Part shown: positions 33,929-42,749 of the stretch, one piece after another
Position numbering within the stretch: the first letter of the stretch is position 1
Layout of the letters: each line of letters opens with the position of its first letter
Assembly: GCA_964431365.1 (NCBI GenBank)
Contig: CAYSJJ010000008.1
Location: forward strand, 1 to 64,000
From: Geomobilibacter sp964431365
Lineage (GTDB): Bacteria; Desulfobacterota; Desulfuromonadia; Geobacterales; DSM-12255
Reading direction: 5' to 3'
Length of the DNA stretch: 64,000 nt
Translations under genes and position numbers: made by a program
The notes under the pieces: generated by a model
What the model saw: the letters and a program-made list of their open reading frames with translations, nothing else
Told to the model about the DNA's origin: nothing
Database searches by the model: none

Positions 33929-35284
33929 ATGAAGATTTGCGTGATCGGAAGCGGTTATGTGGGGCTGGTGGCCGGCGCCTGTTTTGCCGAGAGCGGCAAC
34001 ACCGTCATCTGCGTGGACGTCGACGAGGCGAAGATAGAAGGTCTCAAGCAGGGGATCATCCCCATCTACGAGCCGGGGCTGAAGGAGATGGTCCTGAGGA
34101 ACAGCGAGGAAGGCCGGCTCTCCTTCACTACCGATCTTGCCGCGGCGGTCAAGGCCTCCCTGATCAACTTTATTGCCGTCGGCACCCCGCCGGGCGAGGA
34201 CGGCTCTGCCGATCTGCAATACGTGCTGGCCGTTGCCCGGGGAATCGGCCGCAATATGGAAGGGTTCAAGATTATTGTCGACAAGTCGACCGTGCCGGTG
34301 GGGACCGCCGACAAGGTCCGGGATGCCGTCAGGGAGGAGTTGGGGACGCGCGGCGTTTCAATCGAATTCGATGTGGTCTCCAACCCGGAGTTTCTCAAAG
34401 AAGGGGCGGCCATCGACGACTTCATGAAGCCGGACCGGGTGGTGATCGGCACCGACAACGTCCGGACCGCCGAGATCATGAAGGAGCTCTATGAGCCCTT
34501 CATGCGCAAGCATAACCGGATGATCGTCATGGATATCCGGAGCGCCGAGATGACCAAGTACGCTGCCAACGCCATGCTGGCGACCCGGATCTCCTTCATG
34601 AACCAGATCGCCAACCTCTGTGAGCGGATGGGGGCGGATGTCTCGGCCGTGCGGGAGGGGATCGGTTCCGACTCCCGGATAGGGTATGACTTCCTTTTCC
34701 CCGGGCCGGGGTACGGCGGTTCCTGCTTTCCCAAGGATGTCAAGGCGCTGGTCCGGACCGCCGAGGAGTGCTCCTACGATTTTCTGCTCCTGAAGGCGGT
34801 GGAAGAGGTGAACGAGCGCCAGAAAAAGGTTCTTGCCGACAAACTGCTTGCGATCCTCGGGAGCGGTGCGAAGGAGAAGCCGCTCAGCGGCAGGACCATC
34901 GCCTGCTGGGGACTCTCCTTCAAGCCCCGTACCGACGACATGCGGGAGGCCCCCTCACTTACGGTCATAGAGAGTCTGCTGGCCATGGGGGCGACGGTCC
35001 GCGCCCACGATCCCGAGGCACTGAAGGAGGCGAAGAAGTACTTCGGCGATCGCATTACGTACAGCAGCAATCAGTACGATATCCTGGCCGGCTCCGATGC
35101 ACTTGTTGTCATCACCGACTGGAACGAGTATCGCAACCCGGATTTCGAGCGGGTCAAGAGTGCCCTGAAGAGCCCCATAGTGGTGGACGGACGCAATCTT
35201 TACAAGCCGGGCCGGATGCAGGCCGCCGGATTCTGCTACGTCCCGCTGGGACGTAACGGCAATAACTGCTGCGGGGAGGGGTGA
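33929..35284 (+). CDS. ugd: UDP-glucose 6-dehydrogenase
   Basis: 451 residues. Oxidises UDP-glucose to UDP-glucuronate with two NAD+. N-terminal Rossmann motif GSGYVGLVAGACFAE, STVPVGTADKVRD, the catalytic Cys in GYGGSCFPKD and a C-terminal second Rossmann domain. CGGAG precedes ATG 33929. Followed 4 bp later by UDP-glucuronate decarboxylase, giving a two-step route to UDP-xylose for the glycan genes further right. Confidence 0.95.
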   Translation: MKICVIGSGYVGLVAGACFAESGNTVICVDVDEAKIEGLKQGIIPIYEPGLKEMVLRNSEEGRLSFTTDLAAAVKASLINFIAVGTPPGEDGSADLQYVLAVARGIGRNMEGFKIIVDKSTVPVGTADKVRDAVREELGTRGVSIEFDVVSNPEFLKEGAAIDDFMKPDRVVIGTDNVRTAEIMKELYEPFMRKHNRMIVMDIRSAEMTKYAANAMLATRISFMNQIANLCERMGADVSAVREGIGSDSRIGYDFLFPGPGYGGSCFPKDVKALVRTAEECSYDFLLLKAVEEVNERQKKVLADKLLAILGSGAKEKPLSGRTIACWGLSFKPRTDDMREAPSLTVIESLLAMGATVRAHDPEALKEAKKYFGDRITYSSNQYDILAGSDALVVITDWNEYRNPDFERVKSALKSPIVVDGRNLYKPGRMQAAGFCYVPLGRNGNNCCGEG

Positions 35285-35288
35285 CGGC

Positions 35289-36224
35289 GTGAGGATACTG
35301 GTCACCGGCGGTGCCGGCTTCATCGGTTCGCACCTCTGCGAGCGGCTCCTGGCCGATGGCCATGAGGTGATCTGCGTCGACAACTTTTTCACCGGCAACA
35401 AAAGGAATATCGCCCACCTCCTGGACGAGCACCGGTTCGAACTGATCCGCCACGACATCGTCGAGCCGATCCTCCTGGAGGTCGACCGGATCTATAACCT
35501 CGCCTGTCCCGCCTCGCCGGTGCATTACCAGTACAACCCGGTCAAGACGGTCAAGACCAGCGTCATGGGTGCCATCAACATGCTCGGTATGGCCAAGCGG
35601 GTCAGGGCACGCATCCTCCAGGCTTCTACCTCGGAGGTCTACGGCGATCCCCAGATGCACCCGCAAACCGAGGAGTACTGGGGAAACGTGAACCCCATCG
35701 GCATCCGGAGCTGTTACGATGAGGGAAAGCGGGTGGCCGAGACGCTGATGATGGATTACCACCGCCAGAATGGGGTCGATATCCGTATCGTCAGAATTTT
35801 CAACACATATGGCCCGCGCATGGCCGAAAACGACGGTCGTGTGGTCTCCAATTTTATCCTCCAGGCACTAAGGGGGGAGGATATCACGGTCTACGGCGAC
35901 GGTTCCCAGACCCGTTCCTTCTGTTTTGTCGACGACCTGGTGGAAGGGTTGATCAGGATGATGGAGAGTGACGGTTTCGTCGGCCCGGTCAACCTGGGGA
36001 ATCCTGCAGAGACCACGATCCTGGAGTTTGCCCGGCGCATCATCGACCTGACCGGCTCAGCCTCGAAGGTTGTGCACAAGCCGCTGCCGGCTGATGATCC
36101 GAAGCAGCGCCAGCCGAATATCTCGCTGGCGCGCACCCGTCTCGGGTGGGAGCCGGTTACGCCGGTGCAGGAAGGTCTCAAGCGGACCATCGCCTACTTC
36201 ATGCCGCTGGTGGCGGCGCGCTGA
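35289..36224 (+). CDS. uxs: UDP-glucuronate decarboxylase (UDP-xylose synthase)
   Basis: 311 residues, extended SDR fold. NAD site TGGAGFIGSHL, catalytic Ser/Tyr/Lys in STSEVYGDP and SCYDEGKR; the RSCYDEGKR string is characteristic of UXS rather than of 4,6-dehydratases. Product is UDP-xylose. GTG start after GGGGAGGGGTG. It sits directly after ugd, which supplies its substrate. Confidence 0.92.
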   Translation: MRILVTGGAGFIGSHLCERLLADGHEVICVDNFFTGNKRNIAHLLDEHRFELIRHDIVEPILLEVDRIYNLACPASPVHYQYNPVKTVKTSVMGAINMLGMAKRVRARILQASTSEVYGDPQMHPQTEEYWGNVNPIGIRSCYDEGKRVAETLMMDYHRQNGVDIRIVRIFNTYGPRMAENDGRVVSNFILQALRGEDITVYGDGSQTRSFCFVDDLVEGLIRMMESDGFVGPVNLGNPAETTILEFARRIIDLTGSASKVVHKPLPADDPKQRQPNISLARTRLGWEPVTPVQEGLKRTIAYFMPLVAAR

Positions 36225-36241
36225 GACCGTCGGGAGGAACC

Positions 36242-36541
36242 ATGCGGAAGAGGCTTTACCTCATTCCCGCCGCCTGTATCACCTTTATCCTCTACTTCAC
36301 CATCTTCGGTGAACGGGGACTCTTGCGCATTTACCACCTGAACCGGGAAAAGAAGGAGATCCAGCAGCGGGTCGATGCCATGCGCAACGATAACATGCGG
36401 CTGGTCCGCGAGATCGATGCCCTGAAGAACGATCGCCGCTATCTGGAAAGCATCGCCCGCAAGGATTTCGGCCTGGTCCGGCAGAACGAAACCATCTATC
36501 AGTTTCCTCAACAGCCCAAGCAGGATGAACGCAGGCAGTAG
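36242..36541 (+). CDS. FtsB/DivIC-like septum protein
   Basis: 99 residues. One N-terminal transmembrane helix (about 5-22) followed by a coiled coil (YHLNREKKEIQQRVDAMRNDNMRLVREIDALK) and a short tail with RRYLESIARKDFGLVRQNE, the usual FtsB/DivIC pattern. Part of the division complex with FtsL and FtsQ. Good GGAGGAA ribosome site. Confidence 0.88.
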   Translation: MRKRLYLIPAACITFILYFTIFGERGLLRIYHLNREKKEIQQRVDAMRNDNMRLVREIDALKNDRRYLESIARKDFGLVRQNETIYQFPQQPKQDERRQ

Positions 36542-36565
36542 CGCCGTTACGGGGGGATGACGATC

Positions 36566-36724
36566 ATGTCACGACAGAGCTGTGCGATCTGCGCTTGGCG
36601 GGAAAACTGCGCCAAGCGTTTTTGCGTTACTGACGGCGGTAGCCGGTGTCCCGATTTTTCCCGGGACGTCTCGATCAAGGAACAGCCTTCGGATGAAGGC
36701 GTCAAAGCACAGGAAAAGGAGTAG
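36566..36724 (+). CDS. 52-residue cysteine-rich protein
   Basis: Starts MSRQSCAICAWRENC and contains CxxC-x5-C-x4-C-x7-C spacing (Cys at 6, 9, 15, 20, 28), then a charged tail ending AQEKE. The GGGGGG at 36551-36556 is 9 nt before ATG 36566. The Cys pattern suggests a small metal-binding protein. It lies between the FtsB-like gene and argS with 24 and 9 bp of spacing, so it is likely in the same transcript. No known family recognised. Confidence 0.7.
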   Translation: MSRQSCAICAWRENCAKRFCVTDGGSRCPDFSRDVSIKEQPSDEGVKAQEKE

Positions 36725-36733
36725 CAGGAGTCG

Positions 36734-38413
36734 ATGCGCGAAACCATTAGGACCAAACTCACCGCAGCCCTTGAGCGCTGCTATGCTTCGGCAAACCTCA
36801 CCTCGGGTCAGTTCCCCGTCTTTGTTGTTGAGGAGCCGGCAAACGCCGAGCACGGCGACTTTGCCACCAATCTGGCCATGGTCCTGACCAAGCTGGAACG
36901 TAAGGCACCGCGTGTAGTGGCGGAACAGCTGGTGGTGGAACTGCGGAACGATGGGTTCTTCGACCGGATCGATATCGCCGGTCCCGGGTTCATCAATTTC
37001 TTTCTAAAGAAAGAGGCGTGGCAGCAGACCCTGCTCACCGTCGACAAGGCCGGTGCCGACTATGGCAAGAGTGACGTGGGTGGGGGGAGAAAGGTGCAGG
37101 TGGAGTTCGTCAGCGCCAACCCGACGGGGCCGCTGCATATCGGCCATGGCCGCGGCGCCGCAACCGGCGACACCATCTGCCGTCTCCTTGCGGCCACCGG
37201 CTGGGACGTCACCCGCGAGTTCTATTACAACGATGCCGGCCAACAGATAGCGAACCTGGCACTTTCGGTACAGGCGCGCTGCCTCGGTATCGAACCGGAC
37301 GATCCCCGCTGGCCGACCGACGGCTACCAGGGGGAGTATATCAAGGAGGTGGCCACTGCCTACCTGGCCGGCGCGACAATCGATGCCGATGACCAGCACG
37401 TCACCGCCCTCGGCGACCCGGATGACCTTGATGCCATCCGTTGTTTCGCCGTCGCCTACCTGCGCAGAGAGCAGGACCAGGACCTGACGGCATTCGATGT
37501 CCATTTCGACGTCTACTCTCTTGAGTCGAGCCTCTATGCCGACGGCCTGGTGGAGGCCACGGTGCGGCGCCTGATCGAAAACGGCTACACTTACGAGGAT
37601 GGCGGGGCGCTCTGGCTGCGGACCACTGATTTCGGCGACGACAAGGACCGGGTCATGCGCAAGGCCGATGGCGGCTATACCTACTTCGTTCCCGATGTCG
37701 CCTATCACCTGCAGAAATGGGAACGGGGCTTTATCCGCGTCATCAACGAGCAGGGTGCGGACCACCACAGTACCATCACCCGCGTCCGTGCCGGCCTGCA
37801 GGCGCTCAAGGCCGGTGTTCCCCAGGGGTGGCCGGAATACGTGCTGCACCAGATGGTCACGGTCATGCGCGGCGGCGAAGAGGTGAAGATCTCCAAGCGG
37901 GCCGGCAGTTACGTCACCCTGCGCGATCTAATCGACGAAGTTGGGCGGGATGCCACCCGCTTCTTCTTCGTGATGCGCAAGCCCGACTCCCAGCTGGTGT
38001 TCGACATCGATCTGGCCAAGCAGCAGTCGTCGGATAACCCGGTCTATTACGTTCAGTATGCCCACGCCCGGATTCACGGCATCTTTGCCGCTGCCGCCGA
38101 ACGTGGCGTGGTCCCCGATTTCTCGACCGTTGACCTGAGTCTCCTCGGTACTGCCGAAGAATTGGCGATCGTCAAGAGCCTCGCCTCGTTCCCGGACCTG
38201 GTGCTCGGCAGTGCCCACTCCTTCGAGCCGCACCGGATCACCTTCTATCTGACCGAACTGGCGAGCCTGCTGCATGCCTTTTATACCAAGCATCGCGTGA
38301 TCGGCGACGACCAGGCGATGACCACGGCCCGACTCTTCCTCCTCAAGTGCGTTGCGTTGACCATACGAAATGCACTTACGCTGCTGGGGATCTCGGCACC
38401 GGAAAAGATGTAA
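36734..38413 (+). CDS. argS: Arginyl-tRNA synthetase
   Basis: 559 residues, class I. N-terminal additional domain (about 1-110), then HIGHGRGAATG (HIGH motif region), the KMSKS-equivalent KISKRAGSYVTL, and the C-terminal DALR anticodon-binding domain. Complete. Confidence 0.96.
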   Translation: MRETIRTKLTAALERCYASANLTSGQFPVFVVEEPANAEHGDFATNLAMVLTKLERKAPRVVAEQLVVELRNDGFFDRIDIAGPGFINFFLKKEAWQQTLLTVDKAGADYGKSDVGGGRKVQVEFVSANPTGPLHIGHGRGAATGDTICRLLAATGWDVTREFYYNDAGQQIANLALSVQARCLGIEPDDPRWPTDGYQGEYIKEVATAYLAGATIDADDQHVTALGDPDDLDAIRCFAVAYLRREQDQDLTAFDVHFDVYSLESSLYADGLVEATVRRLIENGYTYEDGGALWLRTTDFGDDKDRVMRKADGGYTYFVPDVAYHLQKWERGFIRVINEQGADHHSTITRVRAGLQALKAGVPQGWPEYVLHQMVTVMRGGEEVKISKRAGSYVTLRDLIDEVGRDATRFFFVMRKPDSQLVFDIDLAKQQSSDNPVYYVQYAHARIHGIFAAAAERGVVPDFSTVDLSLLGTAEELAIVKSLASFPDLVLGSAHSFEPHRITFYLTELASLLHAFYTKHRVIGDDQAMTTARLFLLKCVALTIRNALTLLGISAPEKM

Positions 38414-38534
38414 CGAAATTATCTGCGCAAGCGGTTTTCATTGCGCAAAATTGGGTTACAGTTTCAGGTAAGCTCCGGACAGGTAGCTGTACTCCTGCTG
38501 TACCATGATGTTACCGAAACTGAGATCAACTCAT

Positions 38535-39236
38535 ATGGCTATTGATTACAGCGAGCAACGACAATCCCCCCGGAACCGTCCCAAGAGGCAGCCGGTGGGG
38601 AGATATATGGCAACATTTCTGCTGATGCTTGGGCTCGCTTACGGTGGCGGATTTTTGACCGCCTGGTATCTGTATCGTCCTTCTAGCCTTGCAACTGCCC
38701 AGGCCAAAGTCAAGGCTTCCGGTCAGGTAGCGCCACGACAGCAGGTCGCTCCTCAGCCTCAGCCCGCTGCCCCCCTTGCCCCCAAGACCGGTCAGGATGT
38801 CCCGCTCTCTTTTTACGAGAACCTGCAAAAGGGAAACAAATCAATCATCGGTAGCGGCCTGAATCCGCAGAAGGGGCAGGAGGCCTCCGCGGCAAAGATC
38901 GTTGCTCCCGCGTCGAATCCTCCTCAGCAGGCCGTGAAAAAGCAGCCGGAGCCGCAACAACCACCAAACAAGCCCTCCATGTCTACCCCGTCCTTGCCGG
39001 CTGAGGAGGGAAAATTCGCGGTGCAAGTCGTTTCCACCAAGGAACGGAAAGAGGCCGAGGACCTTGCATCACGTCTGAAGGGCAAAGGATATGCGGCAAT
39101 GGTAAGCGAGTCGAAGGTGGAGGGGAAAGGAACCTGGTTCCGGGTGCGGGTAGGAAAGCACCTGAGCCGCACCGCCGCTGAAGAACTGGCTGCCCGGCTC
39201 AGGTCGGGCGCCGTGGTAGTGCAGGAAAGGCAATAG
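38535..39236 (+). CDS. SPOR-domain protein, membrane-anchored
   Basis: 233 residues. One transmembrane helix (about 28-47), a long Pro/Gln/Lys-rich linker (about 50-155) and a C-terminal SPOR domain (FAVQVVSTKERKEAEDLASRLKGKGYAAMV, then VRVGKHLSRTAAEELAARL) that binds denuded glycan strands at the septum. Fits the division genes just upstream. ATG 38535 is chosen for the family-like N terminus; ATG 38505 is in frame too. Confidence 0.88.
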   Translation: MAIDYSEQRQSPRNRPKRQPVGRYMATFLLMLGLAYGGGFLTAWYLYRPSSLATAQAKVKASGQVAPRQQVAPQPQPAAPLAPKTGQDVPLSFYENLQKGNKSIIGSGLNPQKGQEASAAKIVAPASNPPQQAVKKQPEPQQPPNKPSMSTPSLPAEEGKFAVQVVSTKERKEAEDLASRLKGKGYAAMVSESKVEGKGTWFRVRVGKHLSRTAAEELAARLRSGAVVVQERQ

Positions 39237-39269
39237 TATTCGTTGTTTCAAGTGAACGACGTAAGAGGG

Positions 39270-39310
39270 GGCTCCTTGTTGACATTTTTTGTCACTGGGG
39301 GCCTTTTTTT
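39270..39310 (+). terminator. Terminator after the SPOR gene, holding a 15-bp palindrome
   Basis: GGCTCC pairs with GGGGCC (one wobble). Inside it lies TGACATTTTTTGTCA (39280-39294), itself an inverted repeat, and seven T follow. It isolates the SPOR operon from the pilin promoter. The same 15-mer recurs at 61398-61412. Confidence 0.7.
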
Positions 39311-39397
39311 GTCTGATATAAAAATACTCTAAAGTTTTCGAACAGCGAACCGACACAAAAAACATGTCAAATCTGGCGGTTAAGAAAATTATGATAG

Positions 39398-39414
39398 TTG
39401 GCCCGCTGATTGCT
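39398..39414 (+). promoter_or_regulatory. Sigma-54 (RpoN) -24/-12 promoter of pilA
   Basis: TTGGCCCGCTGATTGCT: GG at 39400-39401 and GC at 39412-39413 are separated by exactly 10 nt, as RpoN promoters require. The ATG of the pilin lies about 65 bp downstream. Geobacter pilA genes are known to be RpoN/PilR controlled. No enhancer site was assigned. Confidence 0.75.
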
Positions 39415-39478
39415 CACTAAAATACAAACAATTACACATCCCAACCAGACTGTTGGAAACACTCGAAAGGAGAAACAT

Positions 39479-39688
39479 ATGTTAGCTAAACTCAGAAGCA
39501 AGAAAGGTTTTACCCTCATCGAGCTGCTGATCGTCGTCGCGATCATCGGCATCCTCGCGGCCATCGCTATCCCGCAGTTCTCGTCGTATCGGGCCAAAGC
39601 CTATAACAGCGCTGCCCAGAGCGACCTGAAAAACCTGAAGACAGCCCTTGAGTCATTTTACGCCGACAATCAAAAATATCCTTACTAA
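39479..39688 (+). CDS. pilA: Short type IV pilin, PilA-N
   Basis: 69 residues: a 10-residue leader ending KKG, then the mature 59-residue pilin FTLIELLIVVAIIGILAAIA... with Glu5. It lacks the globular C-terminal domain of ordinary pilins, which is the Geobacter PilA-N form. Aromatics (F24, Y27, Y32, F50, Y51, Y57, Y59 of the mature chain) are at spacings like those in G. sulfurreducens PilA. AAGGAGAAAC precedes ATG 39479. PilA-C follows. Confidence 0.94.
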   Translation: MLAKLRSKKGFTLIELLIVVAIIGILAAIAIPQFSSYRAKAYNSAAQSDLKNLKTALESFYADNQKYPY

Positions 39689-39715
39689 TAAACCAGACTT
39701 AAAGGAGACTTGGCA

Positions 39716-40090
39716 ATGAAAAAGATCATAGCGATAATTTCCCTGATGATGTTTAGTGCCGCCGGGACCTCATGGGGGGCGGCCAGTTGGCTGACTACCC
39801 AAGGCGATGGCACCGTTTCCAACTTCCCCGTTACAAACGTCGGTGCCAATGTGACGTTTGCTCCAAAGGTATCTGCCAACGTGACGGTCGGGTATGAAGC
39901 GGATACGACAGCTGCACCCAATGGTGGAACTTGGTATGCCCTTTCGACCTATCACTCCAGCGGCACCAAGACTTACGCCACAACCTCAAACGAAAGCCGC
40001 ATATTCATGGCCGAGCAGGGTACTACAAAAACTGCTGTCACTAAAGCTGATGCTGACGGTGGATGGTCTGGCTGGACTGCTGTCAAGTAA
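39716..40090 (+). CDS. PilA-C, partner subunit of the split pilin
   Basis: 124 residues with an ordinary signal peptide (MKKIIAIISLMMFSAAGTSWG) and no prepilin peptidase site. The mature part is beta-rich and Thr/Ala-rich (NVTFAPKVSANVTVGYEADTTAAPNGG). Its position straight after PilA-N and its size match the Geobacter PilA-C subunit (GSU1497-like) that pairs with PilA-N in the filament. AAAGGAGACTTGGCA precedes the ATG. Confidence 0.85.
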   Translation: MKKIIAIISLMMFSAAGTSWGAASWLTTQGDGTVSNFPVTNVGANVTFAPKVSANVTVGYEADTTAAPNGGTWYALSTYHSSGTKTYATTSNESRIFMAEQGTTKTAVTKADADGGWSGWTAVK

Positions 40091-40110
40091 ATTTTACCGG
40101 TTGTTAGTGT

Positions 40111-40157
40111 GAGAAAAGCGGGGTATAGTAAATACTTACCCCGCTTCTCTATTTTTT
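40111..40157 (+). terminator. Terminator after PilA-C
   Basis: GAGAAAAGCGGGGTA pairs with TACCCCGCTTCTC (one bulged A) across an 11-nt loop, followed by ATTTTTTG. It separates the pilin pair from the ABC genes, although read-through is possible. Confidence 0.88.
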
Positions 40158-40173
40158 GCGCAGGAGAATTGTG

Positions 40174-40977
40174 ATGGTTCAATTGAAGAATTTTTTGTAC
40201 CTGATGCTGAAAACAGCAATGAGAGACAGGATGCTTCATGCGTTGTTTTTAAGTGGAATTATGCTTTTTTTGCTAGTACCTTCTTTTAGTCTCTTTTCCA
40301 TGCGTCAGGTTCAAGAACTATCTATTACTTTGTCATTATCAGCCATTTCATTTATATTATTAGTATTTTCTATATTTCTTGGTTCTTCATCAATTTGGCG
40401 TGATATAGAAAAACGATATACAACATCTGTTCTAGGTCTTCCAATTTCACGATCATCTTATGTACTAGGAAAATTTATCAGTATATCAATATTTATAGTA
40501 ATTTGTGCACTTCTTCTTGCTCTTGTTTCAATTGCTGTTATTAATATTTCATCAGCTCAATATAAATCAAGTATTCCTGTACTTTGGGGAAATATAGTTG
40601 CAGCTATTGTTGCTGATGTATTGAAATATATTCTTCTCAGCGCATTCGCTATTCTTTTCTCGTCTTTTAGTACTTCTTTCTTTTTTCCCTTTTTTGCAAC
40701 CATAGGAATTTACCTCGCAGGAAGCGCGAGTCAGGAAGTTGCTGAATACGTAGCTAGCGAATACGGGAAGAGTATGTTGCCTTTTGTGCGATGGATTACC
40801 CAGGGAATTTATTATGTTCTTCCGAACTTTGCGGCCTTCAACCTGAAAGTACAGGCCATATACAGTCTGCCTTTGTCGGTATATGGCCTTGCATATACAT
40901 TTATGTACTTTATCGTGTACACCGCAATTGTTCTGTCTCTTTCAATATGGATGTTTGCAAGGAGAGAGCTGCCTTGA
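40174..40977 (+). CDS. ABC-2 type permease
   Basis: 267 residues with six transmembrane helices and a family-typical N-terminal MLKTAMRDRMLHALFL. The segment IEKRYTTSVLGLPISRSSYVLGKFI is the usual cytoplasmic loop of ABC-2 membrane subunits. AGGAGAA precedes ATG 40174. Markedly AT-rich. It should pair with the ATPase at 41874. Comparable ABC genes follow pilA in other Geobacter, as far as I recall. Substrate unknown. Confidence 0.85.
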   Translation: MVQLKNFLYLMLKTAMRDRMLHALFLSGIMLFLLVPSFSLFSMRQVQELSITLSLSAISFILLVFSIFLGSSSIWRDIEKRYTTSVLGLPISRSSYVLGKFISISIFIVICALLLALVSIAVINISSAQYKSSIPVLWGNIVAAIVADVLKYILLSAFAILFSSFSTSFFFPFFATIGIYLAGSASQEVAEYVASEYGKSMLPFVRWITQGIYYVLPNFAAFNLKVQAIYSLPLSVYGLAYTFMYFIVYTAIVLSLSIWMFARRELP

Positions 40978-41822
40978 TCGCCAGGATTGCTTTTGTAGCC
41001 TTGATATTGGCTTACGCTATTATTATTGTCCCTTTTGCTTCTTATATGAAAGAACGCCCAATTGCTCTTAAACTTGGGTATGTGCCTGAGGCAGAAATAG
41101 TCAAAATTACCTGTGCGGACTATCAAAATGTTCTGGCCCAAGGAATGGTAGTTAAGGTACTTTTTTATTTCGGGACGTTGGTTGAAAAGTTCGAACACAA
41201 AGTAAAATTACAGCCAGAATATTTCAATATGTTTAAGACGCTCCAGACATCCGTGAAACTCGATCCCTATAACATGGACGCTTATTATTTCACTCAGGCT
41301 GTATTCACTTGGGAACTGCACAGGATAGAAGAAGTAAACGATATGCTGGATTATGGCATGAAGTATAGGACATGGGATGACCAGTTGCCTTTCTTTGCCG
41401 GATTTAATGCCGCCTATTTTCAGAAGGATTACGGTGCAGCCGCACGTTATATGAAAAAAGCGGCTGAGATATCAAAAAATCCTCTTTACACGACCCTTGC
41501 CGCCCGATATTTCTATGAGGCTGGACAGAATAGTCTGGGGCTAATTTTTATTGATTCAATGCAGGCAGGGGCAAAAGATAAGAAGGTACAGAAGTTGTAT
41601 CTGTTGAGAAGACAGGCGCTCATTGGAGTAAATATAATTCAAGATGCACTGAAAAAATATCACCAAGTTTTCCATAAAATGCCTTCGAATATTTCAGATC
41701 TGGTTTCCGGCGGCTATTTGAGCAAAATTCCTGTTGATCCTTACGGTGGGCAGTTTTATTTAACGTCAGATGGAAAAGTAAAAACAACCAGTAACTTTGC
41801 TTTTGTTGCTAGTCCTAAATAA
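40974..41822 (+). CDS. Membrane-anchored TPR-like protein with pseudopilin-like tail
   Basis: 282 residues. TTG 40974 overlaps the permease stop by 4 bp and follows GGAGAGAG. One N-terminal helix (IARIAFVALILAYAIIIVPF), then tetratricopeptide-like helices (about 85-215), then a C-terminal stretch with KMPSNISDLVSGGYLSKIPVDPYGGQFYLTSDGKV. That last part resembles the C-terminal region of GspG-type pseudopilins. It is embedded between permease and ATPase genes, so it is probably a periplasmic accessory of this transporter. Confidence 0.8.
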   Translation: MIARIAFVALILAYAIIIVPFASYMKERPIALKLGYVPEAEIVKITCADYQNVLAQGMVVKVLFYFGTLVEKFEHKVKLQPEYFNMFKTLQTSVKLDPYNMDAYYFTQAVFTWELHRIEEVNDMLDYGMKYRTWDDQLPFFAGFNAAYFQKDYGAAARYMKKAAEISKNPLYTTLAARYFYEAGQNSLGLIFIDSMQAGAKDKKVQKLYLLRRQALIGVNIIQDALKKYHQVFHKMPSNISDLVSGGYLSKIPVDPYGGQFYLTSDGKVKTTSNFAFVASPK

Positions 41823-41873
41823 TATAATCATGAAACTTAGATATATGTTTTATATACAATACTTGAGGCAATT

Positions 41874-42749
41874 ATGAAGGCTATCGAAATATCCCATCTA
41901 TTTAAGACATATAAAGGCAAAAGAGGAAGTAAAGTTGAAGCATTGTCAGATCTCTGTCTAGAAATTGACACGGGAGAAGTTTTTGGGTTTCTTGGGCCTA
42001 ATGGTGCCGGGAAAAGTACGACCATAAGAACTGTTATGGGTCAGATCAAGCCTACCAGCGGGTGTGCCAAAATTTTCGGTACCTCTGTCACCATCACCTC
42101 CTCACGATTAAAGGTTGGTTACCTGCCTGAGAATCCTGCCTTCTATGATTTTTTAACTGCCCGTGAATACCTCATGTTTGTCGGCAGAACTTTTGGCATG
42201 TCTGATAACCTCATTACCTCTGAGTCAGATAGGATCTTGAAGCTCTTGGAACTTGGCGATTCCTGTAACCGATCAATCCGCGGTTTTAGCAAAGGGATGG
42301 TTCAAAGGCTTGGGCTTGCCCAGGCAATGCTACATGATCCCGATCTGTACATACTGGATGAGCCTATGAGCGGCCTTGACCCTATAGGTCGCGCATTGGT
42401 AAAGGACATTATCAAGGACCTTAAAGATCGAGGTAAAACTATTTTTTTCAGCACTCATGTCACTGCAGATATAGAAGCTGTATGTGACAAGGTTGGAGTT
42501 ATAGTTAAGGGAAGGTTAGAGACTGTTGATAAAGTCGAAAATATTTTGCGTAGTGGTATTGAAGGCTACTCTATTCTTTTGAGCAACTCAGGAAATATGG
42601 AAAAGGTCTACGTAGATAAACACGATTTGAAAAGGTTCATGGAAAAGGTGACTACTTTGAATGTGACTATCGAATGTATAGAGCAAAAAAGAAAGGACAT
42701 GGAATCATTTTTTCTCGATATAGTCAGCAAAGATAAAGATGAAAGTTAG
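41874..42749 (+). CDS. ABC transporter ATPase (ABC-2 partner)
   Basis: 291 residues. Walker A LGPNGAGKSTT, signature FSKGMVQRLGLAQAM (SKGM variant), Walker B LYILDEPMSGLDP and the H-loop STHV. The LLELGDSCNRSIRGFSKGM context is typical of CcmA/NatA-type ABC-2 ATPases. It should energise the permease encoded two genes upstream. The last 40 residues form an accessory tail. It overlaps the next gene by 11 bp. Confidence 0.9.
   Translation: MKAIEISHLFKTYKGKRGSKVEALSDLCLEIDTGEVFGFLGPNGAGKSTTIRTVMGQIKPTSGCAKIFGTSVTITSSRLKVGYLPENPAFYDFLTAREYLMFVGRTFGMSDNLITSESDRILKLLELGDSCNRSIRGFSKGMVQRLGLAQAMLHDPDLYILDEPMSGLDPIGRALVKDIIKDLKDRGKTIFFSTHVTADIEAVCDKVGVIVKGRLETVDKVENILRSGIEGYSILLSNSGNMEKVYVDKHDLKRFMEKVTTLNVTIECIEQKRKDMESFFLDIVSKDKDES

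Noticed and set aside
38423..38447. TGCGCAA/TTGCGCA hairpin after argS as a terminator
   Set aside because: The 7-bp stem is weak, the loop is 10 nt and no T run follows.
39237..39478. GEMM (cyclic dinucleotide) riboswitch upstream of pilA
   Set aside because: Such riboswitches are frequent in Geobacter, but the conserved GEMM core is not visible. The region holds a terminator and an RpoN promoter instead.
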